A stretch of DNA of 64,000 bases, from NCBI GenBank assembly GCA_040398805.1, contig JBBATK010000002.1, forward strand, positions 186,001 to 250,000, in the 5' to 3' direction. Each line of letters begins with the position of its first letter. The stretch's first letter is position 1. Origin of the DNA: JBBATK01 sp040398805. GTDB lineage: Bacteria > Bacteroidota > Ignavibacteria > Kapaibacteriales > NICIL-2. A program made the translations under genes and the position numbers. The notes under the pieces were generated by a model. The model made no database searches. It had not been told where the DNA came from and saw only the letters and a list, made by a program, of their open reading frames with translations. Positions 43,967-55,400 of this stretch are shown here, one piece after another.

Positions 43967-44611
43967 ATGAACATCGATATTCTCCCCCTTCTCGCCGGCA
44001 TCGCCGCTTACCTGATCGGCTGTTTTCCCAGCTCGTTTCTCGTGGTACGGCTGGCTGCCGGAAAGAACGTGCTGCACGAGGGTACGGGAAACATGGGAGG
44101 CATGAACAGCTACGAGGTGACGGGTCGTAAGTGGGTGGGCATCGTCGTCGCCCTGCTCGATGCCGTCAAAGGTCTCGTGGCCTGCCTGGCTCTCCGTTCC
44201 CTCGGCGCGGAGCACGTCGTCATCGCCTACGCGGCCGTGGCCGTCGTGCTCGGACATTGCTTCAACGTGTTCTTCCGTTTTCGCGGAGGTCGCGGCATCG
44301 CCACCGCCGCCGGCGTGTCCCTCGCCATCAATCCGCTAGCCCTCGTTCTTTGGGCGCTCATGTACCTGACGGGGTATTACATCATCCGTCGTGATGTGCA
44401 TGTGGGGAGCATCGCGGGAACGCTCGGACTTCTCATCCTTACGTACACGACACCCGTGAAGCTCCTGTCCATGACCATGATGATGACGGGTTTCGAACCC
44501 GGTCTGTACAAGGGTGTCGTCTATATGATCTGCATCATCATGTTCCTGGCCCACATCGGACCCATGCGCGCGCTGTTTGCAGAGTTGCAGAAGGAATCGT
44601 CGGACGATTGA
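43967..44611 (+). CDS. plsY: Glycerol-3-phosphate acyltransferase PlsY
   Basis: 214 residues from ATG 43967. Family motifs are AAYLIGCFPSSFLVVR, the GTGNMGGMNSYEVTGRKWG-type loop (here with MGGMNSYEV), LLDAVKGLVACL, LGHCFNVFFRFRGGRGIATA and the late HVGSIAGT. Five to six helices. It transfers an acyl group from acyl-phosphate to glycerol-3-phosphate, the first step of phospholipid synthesis. It has its own promoter box. In most PlsY proteins the conserved loop is SGNIGATN; the SGN is GTGN here, and MGGMN replaces the IGATN. The next gene starts 42 bases later. Confidence 0.93.
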   Translation: MNIDILPLLAGIAAYLIGCFPSSFLVVRLAAGKNVLHEGTGNMGGMNSYEVTGRKWVGIVVALLDAVKGLVACLALRSLGAEHVVIAYAAVAVVLGHCFNVFFRFRGGRGIATAAGVSLAINPLALVLWALMYLTGYYIIRRDVHVGSIAGTLGLLILTYTTPVKLLSMTMMMTGFEPGLYKGVVYMICIIMFLAHIGPMRALFAELQKESSDD

Positions 44612-44653
44612 TACGCATCATGCGCCGCAACGACGGCCTCTCAACCCTTACCC

Positions 44654-46039
44654 ATGCTTCCTGCCATGGAATCTCCCATCATGCTCCGCTCGATCAATCC
44701 TTCGAATGACGTGCTCATCGCCGCCACTCCGGTGATGTCCGCCGACGAGCTCGACCATCATCTCGGCAGAGCCAAGCGTACCTCCGTCGAGTGGACACTC
44801 CTTCCGTTTCATGAGCGAGCGCTCCGCGTCCGCGAACTCGCGCGTCTGCTCCGCATCCACGCAGAGGAAGCCGCGTTACTGCTTTGCGACGAAATGGGCA
44901 AACCGCTCACGCAAGCACGTGCCGAACTCGGCAAATGCGCCGCGACGTGCGAGTATTATGCCGCAGAAGCCGCATCGATGCTTGCTCCCACGCCTTTGCA
45001 GCTGGAATTCCGTAGCGCCCGCATCGTCTACGAACCCTTGGGGGTCCTGCTGGCGATCATGCCATGGAACTTCCCGTATTGGCAGACCATCCGCGCGGTG
45101 ATACCCGCCATCATGGCGGGCAACACGGTGGTGGTGAAGCCGGCACCCGAGGTCACCCTGAGCGCCGCCATGCTGCAACGTCTGTTCGACAGCGCAGGGC
45201 TCGGCGACGGCATCGTGACCACCCTTCGGGCGACGGTGGAGCAGACTCACCGGTGCATCGCCGACGAGCGTATCGCCTGCGTGACGTTCACGGGCAGTAC
45301 CCGCGCGGGCAGAGAGGTGGCGGCACTGGCCGGACGAGCGCTCAAGAAGACGGTACTTGAACTGGGTGGCAGTGATGCCGTCTGCGTGAGCGAGGATGCC
45401 GATATCGCGCTCGCCGCACGCATCGCTGCGCAATCGCGTCTCGTGAACAATGGACAAAGCTGTATCGCCGCCAAGCGATGCATCGTCATGCGGCGTGCGA
45501 TCCCTGAATTCGAACGCGCGTTGAAGCAGGAGATGATGCAGGCGGTGATGGGCGATCCGCGGGAGGAGACGACGACGGTAGGACCCTTGGCGCGACGTGA
45601 TCTTCGCGACGCCTTGGATGCACAAGTGCGGGAGAGCGTGCGCTTAGGCGCGCGGGTGGTGTTGGATGGCGGACCGACGGGCGATGCATGTTTTTTCGCT
45701 CCCATGATCCTTGGCGATGTGACCTCCTCCATGCCCGTCTACGGCGAGGAAGTGTTCGGTCCCGTGATGGCAGTCATCGCTGCCGATACCGAAGCCGAGA
45801 TGATCCGCCTGGCGAACGACACCCCGTATGGTTTGGGGGCCACGGTGATATCCGCGGACGTGCAGAGGGCGCATCGCATCGCCGAACGATTGGACGTCGG
45901 TGTGGTGTTCATCAATGACATGGTCCGGTCCGACGCACGTCTGCCCTTTGGCGGATGCAAGGATTCGGGATGGGGACGTGAACTCGGCGCTCTGGGGATA
46001 CGCGAGTTCGTCAACATCAAGACCGTCGTCGAACCCTGA
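44654..46039 (+). CDS. NAD(P)-dependent aldehyde dehydrogenase, succinate-semialdehyde-type
   Basis: 461 residues; the start is not certain (44654, 44666 and 44681 are all ATG). Rossmann and catalytic features are LLAIMPWNFPYWQTIRAVIP, FTGSTRAGREVA, LELGGSDAVCV (general base Glu) and NNGQSCIAAKRCIV with the nucleophilic Cys. GGCKDSGWGRELGALGIREF is the C-terminal family motif. The shape fits the single-domain succinate-semialdehyde dehydrogenase group (about 455 residues), but substrate calls in this family are often wrong. It follows plsY by 42 bases, perhaps in the same transcript. Confidence 0.85.
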   Translation: MLPAMESPIMLRSINPSNDVLIAATPVMSADELDHHLGRAKRTSVEWTLLPFHERALRVRELARLLRIHAEEAALLLCDEMGKPLTQARAELGKCAATCEYYAAEAASMLAPTPLQLEFRSARIVYEPLGVLLAIMPWNFPYWQTIRAVIPAIMAGNTVVVKPAPEVTLSAAMLQRLFDSAGLGDGIVTTLRATVEQTHRCIADERIACVTFTGSTRAGREVAALAGRALKKTVLELGGSDAVCVSEDADIALAARIAAQSRLVNNGQSCIAAKRCIVMRRAIPEFERALKQEMMQAVMGDPREETTTVGPLARRDLRDALDAQVRESVRLGARVVLDGGPTGDACFFAPMILGDVTSSMPVYGEEVFGPVMAVIAADTEAEMIRLANDTPYGLGATVISADVQRAHRIAERLDVGVVFINDMVRSDARLPFGGCKDSGWGRELGALGIREFVNIKTVVEP

Positions 46040-46091
46040 TGCATGAGGTGATGCGGCGGAGTCGATGCGGAAGAGGCGATGACCGGTTGCC

Positions 46092-46196
46092 TTACAAGGT
46101 CGTACCGGCAAGGACCATTCCCAGACCGAGGATGAGGAACGACAGGATCATGACGATAAGGAATCCTGCGAATCGATGATGCTGCGCTGTGCGCAT
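46092..46196 (-). CDS. Small single-helix membrane peptide (34 residues)
   Basis: ATG at 46196 with a good ribosome site GGGAGG six bases upstream, rare in this window. The peptide is MRTAQHHRF followed by one hydrophobic helix (AGFLIVMILSFLILGLGMVL) and AGTTL. The shape is that of a small membrane protein. It lies antisense to no other gene, in the gap between the aldehyde dehydrogenase and dnaX. The strong ribosome site is the main support. Confidence 0.45.
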   Translation of the reverse strand: MRTAQHHRFAGFLIVMILSFLILGLGMVLAGTTL

Positions 46197-46450
46197 GATG
46201 CCTCCCGGATATCCGATGGAGAAGACACTACGGGATGGAATCGGCGGATCGGCCGTCGGGCCACTGTGATCTGCCGTCACCCTGCGGTTTGTGAACCATG
46301 CGGAAAAACGGAAAAAAGCGTGCCACAGTCGGTGAATCGCTTTTTTTCCTGACCGAACAATCAGGCAAGAGCGGGAAATTTCGGATTTTGCCCTCACGAC
46401 GCAGCGCGGTCCCGCGCCCTCCATTCACTCTCTGCACGACCTCGAACCTC

Positions 46451-48313
<1,863 letters not shown>

Positions 48314-48467
48314 AAGGCGTGGCAGGCAGACCTCTCGCGGCCGGTACAGGCAACCGCAGGGCGTTTTGTAAGTTGCGCGAGCGAAGGAACGTTCATGACG
48401 GCAAAGGAGTACAGCCGTAGGGATACCGGATCGCAGAGAGCGGTCCTTGCTCACGACAGCACACGTC

Positions 48468-50756
48468 ATGATGGTAACGACACAGGACATACTGCGGGAA
48501 TGCACGGCGGCGCTCGATACCTTGCGAGAGGATTCTTCGGTGACCGATGTGCGTGCGCACGTGCTCGCCCTCCTTGCCTTGTCGAAAGCGCATCTTCTCC
48601 CTCCCCATCAGCAGTCGCTCGCCGCCTTGGGGACCAATCTGAACACGGCCTTGCACTCGCTGGAGCGCATGGATCCGCTCTTGAAGGACATGGGATCGCT
48701 CATATCCTTCGAGAATCTCCCGGACGGACGTCCCATTGAGCCGACACTGCTCAAAGCCGCGGTGGCGGGCATCGCCTCCGTGCGATGCGACGACGCTCTC
48801 ATCGTGGCACGGGCGGCCGAGGCCTTCCTTTTCCAACACGCCACGGTCGAAGAATCCTTTTTCATCAATCCCCTTCTTCTGCGGATGATTCCGCTCTATG
48901 GCGGTGCATCGGTCCTGGACATGCAATGCGGTTCGGGTCTGCGCGCCGTCCAGGCTGAGCGAAAGATCTTCGAAAGCGGCACGAGTACGATGCTGGCAAG
49001 ATCGTTACGCTGTTCGCTGGAGGAAGACGACCGGGATGCCGAGTGCCGGGTGCGCCTTCTCGCCTACCTGAGTTCACTGACAGCGACCATCGCCCCCGTG
49101 GGTACCGCGTTCGCACCCAGCATGCAAGCGCAGCGGGAGTTCGACAGGATCTTCGTGGAAACGCGTGATCGTGCGCCGGACATCGTGGGCGTCCTGCGCA
49201 GGATGGGCGAGCACACGATCTCGGCCTTGATCCTCTCCGACATCGCGGCCGGATGCATGACGAAGAAGGACATGTCGATCCTTCTCGACCGTGATGTCCT
49301 TGATTGCGTGATCACCCTGCGGAGCAGCATGCGCGCGCCGTGGCATGTGATGATCCTTCGCGGAAGGAAACCCATCGAACGACGTCATAGGGTGCTGTTC
49401 TACGATCACGTGGATCCGTTCGACGGACCGGGTATCGACGCGTTGAGTGCGGAGACCATCGCGGACGCGTATGAACGCTTCGCCACCGCGGGTCAGCATT
49501 GCAGGGTGCTGCACAGGAACGACGTGCTAGCGTTCGACGACTGGAATGCGACGGCACATGCGGTCACGGGGAGTCCCACGCGAGAACCGTCCACGTCGTT
49601 GAGCACCGAGGAATTCGCAGCGCTGGATGCACGCCTGGTGACACGCGGCTTCGATGCGCATGGACTGTTCCGGTGGAACACCCGCAGCGCGCGCTTCCAT
49701 CCCACGTTGACGGATAAACGACTGTTACGCATCGCCGTTGCCTCCGCACCCGCACTGAAGAACGCGGAAGTGCGCACGCATTATTCCTTCGCCGTGTGGT
49801 GGAGCCTCGCCGCTCCCGTCCTGAGTGTGGAGGATGCGCGCATCGGTGATCTGCAGGATTCCTTCGAGCACGACATCTGCAAGGAAGGCGTCCTCTCTCC
49901 CGTTCAGGCACGCGCGATATTCCGCGAATGGTGGTGGGAGATCGGCGACGACCGAAGCCTGCTTGCCTCGTATGGTGCGTCCATGGTGGTGCGGACCTGG
50001 ATCGACGCATTGCGAGCGGATGCGGAGCGCAAAGGCACGGCGTTCTGGTTCGAGTTGGACGAATCGCGACGCGGTCTGATGGAGTTCCTCTGTCCCGATC
50101 TCGTCCGCACCCTTGTCTATCACGACGAGCAGGCGGAATCGCTCCGGCGGAGTATCGACGAGCTGGCGCACCAGGCGCCGCGACATCTTGCCGACCTCAT
50201 GGTCCGACGTCGGGAAGACGTGCTCATGCGCACCATCCCCATGTCGCATCTGTTCGAATCGGCGGCACGAGAACGCATGGAGGAACTGCGCGCCGCGGTG
50301 AGCGACATCAAGTCTCACATGGCCCTTCTCCACACTCAGGCGAAGGACCATCGCACGGATGAACGACGCACGACACAATTCGACGACACGGTGTCGTTGC
50401 AGGACCGCATCGGTGAGCTGCTCAAGCAGATGGTACCTGCGCAGAGTGAATTGCGATTGCTGGAACGGACGTTGGAACCTCTTGTGGACCTGCAGCGTAA
50501 GCGCGAACGCGAGTTGGACGTGTTGGAGGAATTCGTCGGCCACGTGGTGCCGGCATTGCAAAGCGTCGGCGACTCCCTCTCGCCGCGTGATGCCCGGTCG
50601 TTGGTGCTATTGCAGTTCCGCGACATCCTCTCCCGACGTCTGGAAGCCGCGGTGGCAGCCAATCGCGATACCATCGTCTACGATCTGGAAACAGTATGGA
50701 CCGGGTTCGAGGAAGGAGCCATCCTCGACGAAGAAGCGGCCTACCGCCTTGCCTGA
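48468..50756 (+). CDS. Orphan HsdM-like protein, probable inactive adenine methyltransferase
   Basis: 762 residues from ATG 48468 (48471 is also ATG). It follows the plan of long type I modification (HsdM) subunits: a helical N-terminal domain (LALLALSKAH), a segment matching the FTPR region (ESFFINPLLLRMI, 130-141), motif I VLDMQCGSG (149-157, cf. DPACGSG), and a later region like the post-catalytic part of HsdM (ISALILSDIAAG ... VLDCVITLRSS). The C-terminal part has FREWWWEIGDDRSLLASYG as in long HsdM proteins, then a long coiled coil (about 560-720). The catalytic NPPF/Y motif should follow the EFDRI segment (224-228), but VETRD stands there. No HsdR or HsdS is in the window. It may be a SAM-binding or structural relic with a new role. 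Confidence 0.75.
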   Translation: MMVTTQDILRECTAALDTLREDSSVTDVRAHVLALLALSKAHLLPPHQQSLAALGTNLNTALHSLERMDPLLKDMGSLISFENLPDGRPIEPTLLKAAVAGIASVRCDDALIVARAAEAFLFQHATVEESFFINPLLLRMIPLYGGASVLDMQCGSGLRAVQAERKIFESGTSTMLARSLRCSLEEDDRDAECRVRLLAYLSSLTATIAPVGTAFAPSMQAQREFDRIFVETRDRAPDIVGVLRRMGEHTISALILSDIAAGCMTKKDMSILLDRDVLDCVITLRSSMRAPWHVMILRGRKPIERRHRVLFYDHVDPFDGPGIDALSAETIADAYERFATAGQHCRVLHRNDVLAFDDWNATAHAVTGSPTREPSTSLSTEEFAALDARLVTRGFDAHGLFRWNTRSARFHPTLTDKRLLRIAVASAPALKNAEVRTHYSFAVWWSLAAPVLSVEDARIGDLQDSFEHDICKEGVLSPVQARAIFREWWWEIGDDRSLLASYGASMVVRTWIDALRADAERKGTAFWFELDESRRGLMEFLCPDLVRTLVYHDEQAESLRRSIDELAHQAPRHLADLMVRRREDVLMRTIPMSHLFESAARERMEELRAAVSDIKSHMALLHTQAKDHRTDERRTTQFDDTVSLQDRIGELLKQMVPAQSELRLLERTLEPLVDLQRKRERELDVLEEFVGHVVPALQSVGDSLSPRDARSLVLLQFRDILSRRLEAAVAANRDTIVYDLETVWTGFEEGAILDEEAAYRLA

Positions 50757-50774
50757 GGGTCGGGCGGCGTCTCC

Positions 50775-51326
50775 CTATCCGCGAACGACCTCTTCTGCCG
50801 TTGCAAGCGTGGCCTGCAGATCGTCGTTGACGATGACGGTATCGAATTCATGACGGAACGACATCTCCATTTCGGCGCGCTCAAGGCGCACCCGCAACTG
50901 GTCTTCGCTCTCCGTGCTGCGCGCACGCAGCCGTGTCTCCAGAATGGTAAGGTCCGGCGGGGCGATGAACACGAGCAGGGTGTCGTCGGGGAAGGCACGG
51001 CGGAGCGAGAGCGCGCCCTTCACATCCACATCGAACAGGATGGTCTCGCCGGCGTCGATCGCGCGCTGGACTTCGGAACGCAATGTTCCGTAAAGATTGC
51101 CGAAGATCTCTTCGTACTCGATCATGTCGCCGGAGCCCACACGATCCACGAACTGCTGTCGTGAAAGGAAGAAATAGTCGCGACCATGCTCCTCGTTCGG
51201 ACGCTTGGAACGCGTCGTTGCCGAAATGCTGAATCGCCACTCCGGATGCAACGACAACAAGTGTCGCGCAACCGTGGTCTTGCCGGCACCGCTGGGTGCA
51301 GAGAGAACGATGAGATGTTTTCTCAC
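50775..51326 (-). CDS. gmk: Guanylate kinase
   Basis: 183 residues from GTG 51326, with AGGA at a suitable distance. The P-loop is LSAPSGAGKTTVARHL (about 8-23). Guanine-binding features SISATTRSKRPNEEHGRDY and YEEIFGNLYGT are conserved, as is the lid RLRARSTESEDQLRVRL. It converts GMP to GDP with ATP. It lies 76 bases after yicC on the same strand, the usual yicC-gmk order. It converges on the HsdM-like gene. Confidence 0.97.
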   Translation of the reverse strand: MRKHLIVLSAPSGAGKTTVARHLLSLHPEWRFSISATTRSKRPNEEHGRDYFFLSRQQFVDRVGSGDMIEYEEIFGNLYGTLRSEVQRAIDAGETILFDVDVKGALSLRRAFPDDTLLVFIAPPDLTILETRLRARSTESEDQLRVRLERAEMEMSFRHEFDTVIVNDDLQATLATAEEVVRG

Positions 51327-51402
51327 TTACAGTCCTAGGCAATGAAAGGGGAATGGGACGGATGGGCCGCGCACTCGGAGGGGCGCGGCCTGCAGCCATG
51401 CG

Positions 51403-52275
51403 TTACTCGATGTTCTGTACTTGTTCGCGGATGCGTTCGAGCTCATCCTTCACCGCAACGACCATGCGGGCGATGGTGGCGTCGTTGGCTTTGGAGCCGA
51501 TGGTATTGATTTCGCGGTTCATCTCCTGAAGCATGAAGTTCATCTGACGTCCGTTGCCTTCGCCCGTGCGCATGGCATCGTTCATGAACTTCATGTGACT
51601 GCGCAGACGCACGCATTCTTCGGAAATATCCAGCTTGTCGGCAAGGAGAACGATCTCCAATTGCAGTCGCTGCTCGTCGATTTCGTCGGATTCGAACAGC
51701 TGGGCCACCCGTGCACGGAGTCGCTCGCGCTCTTCGGGAATACGTTTCATGCCCATCTCCTCCACCTTGTCAAGCGTCTCTTCGATGATCTTCAAACGGT
51801 CGCGCATGTCGCGAAGGATCTCCTTGCCTTCGTTCTTCTGCATGGTGTCCAGCGACGCCAGCGCCGATTGGATGGCTTTCGCCGCGATCTTCCACTGCAT
51901 TTCCGTTTCCTTCTCATCGTCCTCTTCCTGACTCATCACGTCGGGTATGCCGAGAAGGTCGGACATGGTGACGGGCGTGGAGATGTTCAGCTTCGTCCGC
52001 ACGGATTCCAGCGAACGATAGTACGCTTCCGCTTTCTGGGCGTTGACGACGGAATGGGTCTTGGATTCGGACTCGACTTTCAGATACAGAGAGACAGAGC
52101 CGCGCTCGAGCGACTTCTTCACCATGTCTCGCAACTCCGCTTCCTTGTGCTGGAGGTGCTTCGGCATCTTGCAGGATAACTCCAGATACCGACCGTTCAC
52201 ACTGCGGATCTCTACGTTGACACTCACTCCGTGTTCATTGATCTGGGCTTTACTAAAGCCGGTCATGCTTTTCAT
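51403..52275 (-). CDS. yicC: YicC family protein (putative endoribonuclease)
   Basis: 290 residues from ATG 52275, where MKSMTGFSKA is the conserved start. The family segments VEIRSVNGRYLELSCKMP, ERGSVSLYLKVE, DKLDISEECVRLRSHMKFM and GRQMNFMLQEMNREINTIGS are present. The C-terminal DUF1732 domain is complete. YicC proteins are RNA-binding and reported to have endoribonuclease activity. The TATCTTTG box at 52327-52334 is 52 bases upstream. gmk follows. Confidence 0.95.
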   Translation of the reverse strand: MKSMTGFSKAQINEHGVSVNVEIRSVNGRYLELSCKMPKHLQHKEAELRDMVKKSLERGSVSLYLKVESESKTHSVVNAQKAEAYYRSLESVRTKLNISTPVTMSDLLGIPDVMSQEEDDEKETEMQWKIAAKAIQSALASLDTMQKNEGKEILRDMRDRLKIIEETLDKVEEMGMKRIPEERERLRARVAQLFESDEIDEQRLQLEIVLLADKLDISEECVRLRSHMKFMNDAMRTGEGNGRQMNFMLQEMNREINTIGSKANDATIARMVVAVKDELERIREQVQNIE

Positions 52276-52326
52276 ATTCACGTCTTTCGATGATGGACTT
52301 CGCTGCCGCAACTGCGACACACCGTG

Positions 52327-52334
52327 CAAAGATA
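52327..52334 (-). promoter_or_regulatory. TATCTTTG -7 box upstream of yicC-gmk
   Basis: On the minus strand TATCTTTG lies 52 bases upstream of the yicC start. It is identical to the boxes before rpmH and the FeS/FAD oxidoreductase. Confidence 0.6.
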
Positions 52335-52466
52335 CGAAGCCCGTTCCGAGTGGCTTTTGCGTTGATGTCCATGTCCATCCATCCGTTTCGGTGCCAATGG
52401 CCCGCACACCGCCACTTCGCGACGAAAGAAGGGAGTGCGGACGCTATGCCAATACTTTTCCCCTTT

Positions 52467-52474
52467 TATCTTGC
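52467..52474 (+). promoter_or_regulatory. Possible -7 box (TATCTTGC) before the 1335-residue secreted protein
   Basis: TATCTTGC lies 24 bases before the ATG at 52498. It fits the TAnnTTTG pattern apart from the last two bases. The leader would be short. Confidence 0.3.
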
Positions 52475-52497
52475 GACCATTCATTCACGGGGATTCC

Positions 52498-55400
52498 ATG
52501 ACACGTCTGATCTCAGCCCTCGGGTTGCTTTTCTGCCTTTCGTTTTCCGCAACCGCTCAGTTCATTTCGCCGCTTTCCACGCCGCAGCCCACAGCAGACA
52601 TGCCGTCGTGGGCACACTACCTGTATGCGCGACCGCTCGATGTCATACGGCTGGATAGCGCGTACGACGCGTTTTACCGGACGCATCCGTACGAAAAGAA
52701 CGACTACACGAAGCACTACCGACGCCTGCGACGTCTCTCCGCGCCCTTTGTCGGTGCCGATGGCGTCCTGCGCGACATCACGCCGGACGACGTGCTGCGC
52801 CCGCAGGGTAAGGGAACCGCTTCCCTGCAATCGCCCTCGGCGAGCGTGAAGTGGACACCCATCGGTCCCATGGAAACATACTTCACCAAGAGCGGAACGG
52901 CCACTCAGTCCCTTTGCCCCTGGCAAGTGAACATCTACGGCTTCGATATCGCCCCCTCGAATCCGAACATCCTCTATGCCGTCTCCGAGACCGGTGGCTT
53001 CTTCAAGTCCACGAACAAGGGTCAGCAATGGATACAACTCGAACCGGGCGTCTACTCCTCCTCGGAAGCGATCGCCATCCATCCAACCAACCCCGATGTC
53101 GTGTATGTGGGCATCTCCGGAGGCCTGATCAAGACCTCCAACGGCGGGGCTACGTGGACATCGGTCTGGAAGCTCAGCAACCTGTGGATCTACGACATCG
53201 AAGTGGTGAGCAACCAACCCTCCGTGCTCCTCGCCGCGACGAACCAAGGATTCTATCGTAGCACCGACGCAGGGGGATCATGGACACGGAGCATGGACCG
53301 GTCCTGCTGCGACCTGGAAACACACCCCGTGAACAAGAGCATCGTGTACACCCTGCGCGCCAACGCCGCAGGCACCCGCACGGAACTGTGGAAGTCCACC
53401 GACGGCGGTGTGACCTTCACGCAGCGCTCGAACGGCTGGCTGGAGACAAGCGACAGCAAGGGCGCGGGTCGTATGACCGTGACCCCTGCCGATCCCCAGC
53501 GCATCTACGTGGTCCTTCTCGGCGATTCATCACGACCGTACATCCTTCGCAGCGATAACGCCGGTGAATCCTGGCGCGTGAGCGCCCGCGGGAAGACCGA
53601 CAGCCTTGCCATGAACAACGGTCAGGGATATTACGACCTCGGCATCGCCGCCTCGCATCGCGATGCGAACGTCGTCATCGTCGGAACCACCACCTGTTAC
53701 CGCTCCACGGACGGCGGCACCACGTTTCCCTTCACGGTCGGCGGGTACAGCGGTGCATTTCCCATCCATCCCGACATCCAGGAGATCAAGTGCCTGGGCG
53801 ATGAGTGTTACATCGCAACGGACGGAGGATTCAACTACTCCACCGATGTGTTCGGAACGAACTGTACGGCGCGTACCGTCGGCTTGAACGGTGCGGACTT
53901 CTGGGGCTTCGATGCAGGATGGAACGAAGACGTGCTCGTGGGCGGCCGGTATCACAACGGCAACACGGCGTGGCACGAGAACTACGGCACGAAGTTCCTT
54001 CGCATGGGCGGAGGCGAAGCGGCCACGGGATATGTGCACCCCATGCGCAGTCGGGAGGCGTATTTCTCCGATATCGGTGCGTACACCATCCCTCCCACAT
54101 TCGATCAACCCGTGCAGTCCCGTCCTTCCGGCCTTTGGCCCAACGAAAGCTACTACGCTATGGAATACAGCGCCATGAAGTGGCATCCCGTGTACATCAA
54201 CGAGGTGTGGATGGGTACCAAAAACGCCATCATGCGAAGTGTCAACAACGGCACGTCGTATGCCACGGTGTTCGCATCGCCGGATACCGGCGCCTTCATC
54301 CAGCACATCGAGATATGCCGCTCCAACCCCGACGTCATCTACGTTTCTCAACGGTCCAACGTGTTGTACGACGGTAAGATTTGGAAGACCACCAACGCCG
54401 GTACGGACTGGTCCGCCTGCGCCGACCTGCCCTCCACCACGCGTGCGGAGCGACGCGTGATGAAGATCGCCGCAAGCAGTCGCTCTTCGAATACCCTCTT
54501 CGTTGCCTTGCTCAACGGATCAAAGACGAACAAGGTATTCAAGACCATGAACGGCGGCGCCACCTGGGTGAACCTCACGACGGATGCGATCGCGAATCAG
54601 GGTATCACCGACATCATCGTGCAGTACGGTACGGACGACGGCGTGTATATCGCCTGCTACAACGGCAAGGTGTACTACCGCAACGCCACCATGACGGATT
54701 GGGTGCTACATGGCGACGGACTTCCCTATGCGCTCTTCACGCGCGCGCTCAAGCCGTTCTATCGCGACAACAAGTTGCGTACGGGTTCCTCGCTCGGCAT
54801 CTGGGAAGCGCCCTTGTACGAACACTCCAAGCCCGAAGCGCAACCCTGCGTGGACAAGCGCACATCGGCGTGCATACGGGATACGTTCCTGTTCGACGAT
54901 TACTCGGTCCTCGAACGTGCCAACGCTCGACGTCGTTGGAGTTTCCCCGGCGCGGCGTACGTGAGCGATTCCGCCGCGCGGAATCCCCGCGTCATCTACG
55001 ACAAGCCCGGCACGTATTCGGTGTCGCTCACGGTGACCAATGATTACGGGACAAGTACGAAGACGCTCGACAACGTCATCAGTGTCACGAAGAGCGAGTG
55101 CGACGTGGAAGGCATCGCCGGTAGCGCCTTGGACCTTGGCGCTACGACCGATCTGGCCACCATTCCCGCTCTGCCGCAATTGCAGACCGGTCGCGGTTTC
55201 ACCGCATCTGCCTGGGTGAAGCTCGACACCATCCAGTATTCCTTCTCCCAGATACTCTCCAACTGGAACAGTCCCGTCGGTTTCTCCCTCGGCTTCTCCT
55301 TCCAGGGATACAGAGCGAATACGAACCTGACCTTCTACTGGAAGAACGTCCCCTATCAGCTCACATCGCCGTTCAATCTGCCCGTGGACGAATGGACGCA

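Noticed and set aside
48314..51402. Type I restriction-modification system at the HsdM-like gene
   Set aside because: No HsdR (helicase/nuclease) or HsdS (target recognition) is present on either side; flanking genes are dnaX and gmk.
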